Below are positions 15,411-16,005 of a stretch of 16,005 bases of DNA, one piece after another. This DNA comes from an uncultured archaeon. Lineage in GTDB: Archaea > Nanobdellota > Nanobdellia > Pacearchaeales > GW2011-AR1. The stretch lies in the NCBI GenBank assembly GCA_903873955.1, contig CAIQQL010000027.1, forward strand, positions 1 through 16,005, written 5' to 3'. The notes below the pieces were generated by a model that saw only the letters and a list, made by a program, of their open reading frames with translations, was not told where the DNA came from and did no database searches. Position 1 is the first letter of the stretch. Each line of letters starts with the position of its first letter. Both the position numbers and the translations under genes were made by a program.

Positions 15411-15420
15411 TTTCTAGAAA
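15411..15420. promoter_or_regulatory. 10-bp palindrome TTTCTAGAAA at the prepilin promoter
   Basis: A perfect palindrome in the BRE/upstream position of the prepilin TATA box and just past the SRP RNA 3' end. The same 10-mer lies in the longer palindrome at 3494-3505. Candidate operator, or part of the RNA 3' end region. Confidence 0.35.
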
Positions 15421-15680
15421 GTGCAGACGGGGAGCTTGCCTGGTTTTGTAACGGAGGAACTCTTGCTGCCTTCCTCAGTTCTGCACCCTTGTAAGCACCA
15501 AGCTTCCTGTTTAGGGCTGCTCCGATCAAGGCCTGACCCATTTCGCAGGAGCAAGATCGAACAAGACAGAACCTCAACGTTGGGCGCAAGACCTACGTCA
15601 CTCTGCCTCACTTGCTCCTTTAAGTCTGCCATGAAGCCCATTTGCAAATGGCGCAGGGCTAGCGCGCCGACTCGTCTGCT
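15420..15680 (-). ncRNA. ffs: Archaeal signal recognition particle (SRP, 7S) RNA
   Basis: The minus strand at 15514-15539 gives the SRP helix 8 pattern: GGG, UCAGG, ten loop-side bases, AGCAG, CCC, which is the SRP54-binding site. The ends pair as helix 1 (GCAGACG at 15673-15679 with 15423-15429). Further stems are all nested: 15614-15618/15431-15435, 15596-15601/15448-15453, 15583-15591/15461-15470 (nine pairs with one bulged A), 15567-15573/15477-15483, 15561-15565/15488-15492 and 15546-15550/15505-15509. Between helix 1 and helix 5 two hairpins (about 15628-15668) carry loops AGCCC and GGGCU that can pair with each other, as in the Alu domain. A TATA box sits about 25 nt before the 5' end. 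The RNA is about 260 nt, shorter than usual, and no helix 6 hairpin or UGUAAY motif is visible. No protein-coding reading is needed here. Confidence 0.85.
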
Positions 15681-15700
15681 TTTTTAGCAGGTGAGAGAGG

Positions 15701-15709
15701 GTTTTAAGC
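15701..15709 (-). promoter_or_regulatory. TATA box of the SRP RNA gene
   Basis: Minus-strand GCTTAAAAC, centred about 25 nt upstream of the predicted RNA 5' end near 15680. A 6-bp inverted repeat (CTGCAA, six bases, TTGCAG; 15714-15731) sits just upstream. Confidence 0.55.
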
Positions 15710-15754
15710 TTTTCTGCAACCTCGATTGCAGCAAGAAAACAGGATTTAAATGAT

Positions 15755-15775
15755 AAAAAACAAGGATGCCCTTGT
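15755..15775 (-). terminator. Hairpin plus T-run terminator after the membrane-protein gene
   Basis: The minus strand reads ACAAGG, loop GCAT, CCTTGT, with T-run continuing to six T. It begins about 30 nt after the stop codon of the upstream membrane-protein gene and before the SRP RNA promoter, so it would separate the two transcripts. T-runs alone can end archaeal transcription; the stem may also be chance. Confidence 0.5.
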
Positions 15776-15804
15776 CTCTTATTTTACCTCATGACTGGAA
15801 CAGC

Positions 15805-16005
15805 CTAAAAGATGGGATAAATAAACGCCCGACCGGGATTACTCAGAATATACAATGCAAAAAAAACCAAGAGCAAAGTGAGCGCGAGATTTATCCAGCC
15901 CATACGCACATCTCTTTTCTTAGAGCGCAACAAGAAAATGCCTACAATCCCTGAGGTGATTGCGAGCAGGACAGCGACAAAGGGAGAGAGAAGAAAAAAG
16001 ATCGG
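15805..16005 (-). CDS. C-terminal fragment of a small membrane protein
   Basis: An open frame of 66 codons enters from the window edge and stops with TAG at 15805-15807; its start lies outside. It shows two hydrophobic segments, about residues 8-26 of the fragment (FVAVLLAITSGIVGIFLL) and 37-55 (INLALTLLLVFFALYIL), joined by the basic loop RSKKRDVRMG, then a short tail SNPGRAFIYPIF. The positive loop suggests that it faces the cytosol. There is no family match I recognise. The coding call rests on the uninterrupted frame, the membrane-helix pattern and the same direction as all neighbours. A terminator-like hairpin follows it. Confidence 0.6.
   Translation of the reverse strand, partial: PIFFLLSPFVAVLLAITSGIVGIFLLRSKKRDVRMGWINLALTLLLVFFALYILSNPGRAFIYPIF

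Noticed and set aside
15551..15620. Alternative hairpin GGAGCAAG/CTTGCTCC within the SRP RNA region
   Set aside because: It is eight perfect pairs, but using it breaks the nested long-range stems and the SRP-like architecture.
15404..15687. Short open frames on both strands over the SRP RNA
   Set aside because: They cross the nested RNA stems, have no start signals or recognisable protein, and the RNA reading explains the sequence.
15714..15731. Inverted repeat CTGCAA/TTGCAG before the SRP RNA TATA box
   Set aside because: Too short and without a T-run to call a terminator; kept only as a note with the SRP promoter.
15766..15954. Plus-strand open frame of 62 codons near the right end
   Set aside because: It runs against the membrane-protein fragment, which has clear hydrophobic segments and the direction of all neighbours.
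1..16005. tRNA genes, CRISPR arrays, insertion sequences or a replication origin
   Set aside because: I saw no tRNA-like TPsiC arm outside coding context, no regularly spaced repeats, no transposase and no Orc1/Cdc6 gene or origin-box cluster, although the oap genes have been seen near origins in other archaea.

Overview
The window reads as a stretch of an archaeal chromosome, most likely from a DPANN-type lineage (Woesearchaeota/Pacearchaeota-like). The support is a class I archaeal CCA-adding enzyme, a TrmB-family regulator, a presenilin-like GxGD protease, the archaeal Era-like GTPase/DUF2073/Zn-ribbon trio (OapABC/ArvABC), a compact Mre11-Rad50 pair, class III (prepilin) signal peptides, AT-rich TATA boxes at leaderless spacing and an archaeal-style SRP RNA. 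The lineage is an inference from gene content; no rRNA is present. Every gene I can support lies on the minus strand, so the text below goes in transcription order, from high to low coordinates.

Right end (16005 to 15420): the C-terminal end of a two-helix membrane protein enters from outside the window and is followed by a hairpin plus T-run terminator. A TATA box then precedes an RNA gene that I identify as SRP RNA (about 15420-15680). It has the helix 8 SRP54-binding motif, a closing stem that joins its two ends, and a nested series of stems. It seems to lack the usual helix 6. Next come two overlapping prepilin-like genes (15379-14864 and 14892-14377).

Middle right (14318 to 11071): mre11 and rad50 overlap by 4 nt in one operon. 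Rad50 is short for the family and ends in a possible PCNA-interacting motif; Mre11 has Ser in place of Asn in the third metal motif.

Middle (10995 to 4552): three large secreted, membrane-anchored proteins. Two are tandem Cys-rich paralogs, each with three copies of a module centred on Asn-Ala/Ser-His and with a shared C-terminal segment containing CGRALMSLPFF before the membrane anchor. The third (911 aa) has a PKD-like fold, many N-glycosylation sequons, one membrane helix and a cytosolic helical tail. These are probable components of the cell surface.

Left (4540 to 1): arvA, arvB and arvC follow 11 bp after the 911-aa surface protein. This GTPase system has been tied in haloarchaea to extracellular vesicle formation. 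The CCA-adding enzyme, the presenilin-like protease and a TrmB regulator cut by the window edge complete the region.

Nearly every gene has an A/T-rich box about 21-33 nt upstream of its start codon. This implies mostly leaderless mRNAs with a promoter for each gene, even where genes nearly touch, and it supports the chosen starts. The window combines surface biogenesis (surface proteins, pilins, SRP RNA, intramembrane protease, vesiculation GTPase) with DNA repair and tRNA maturation.
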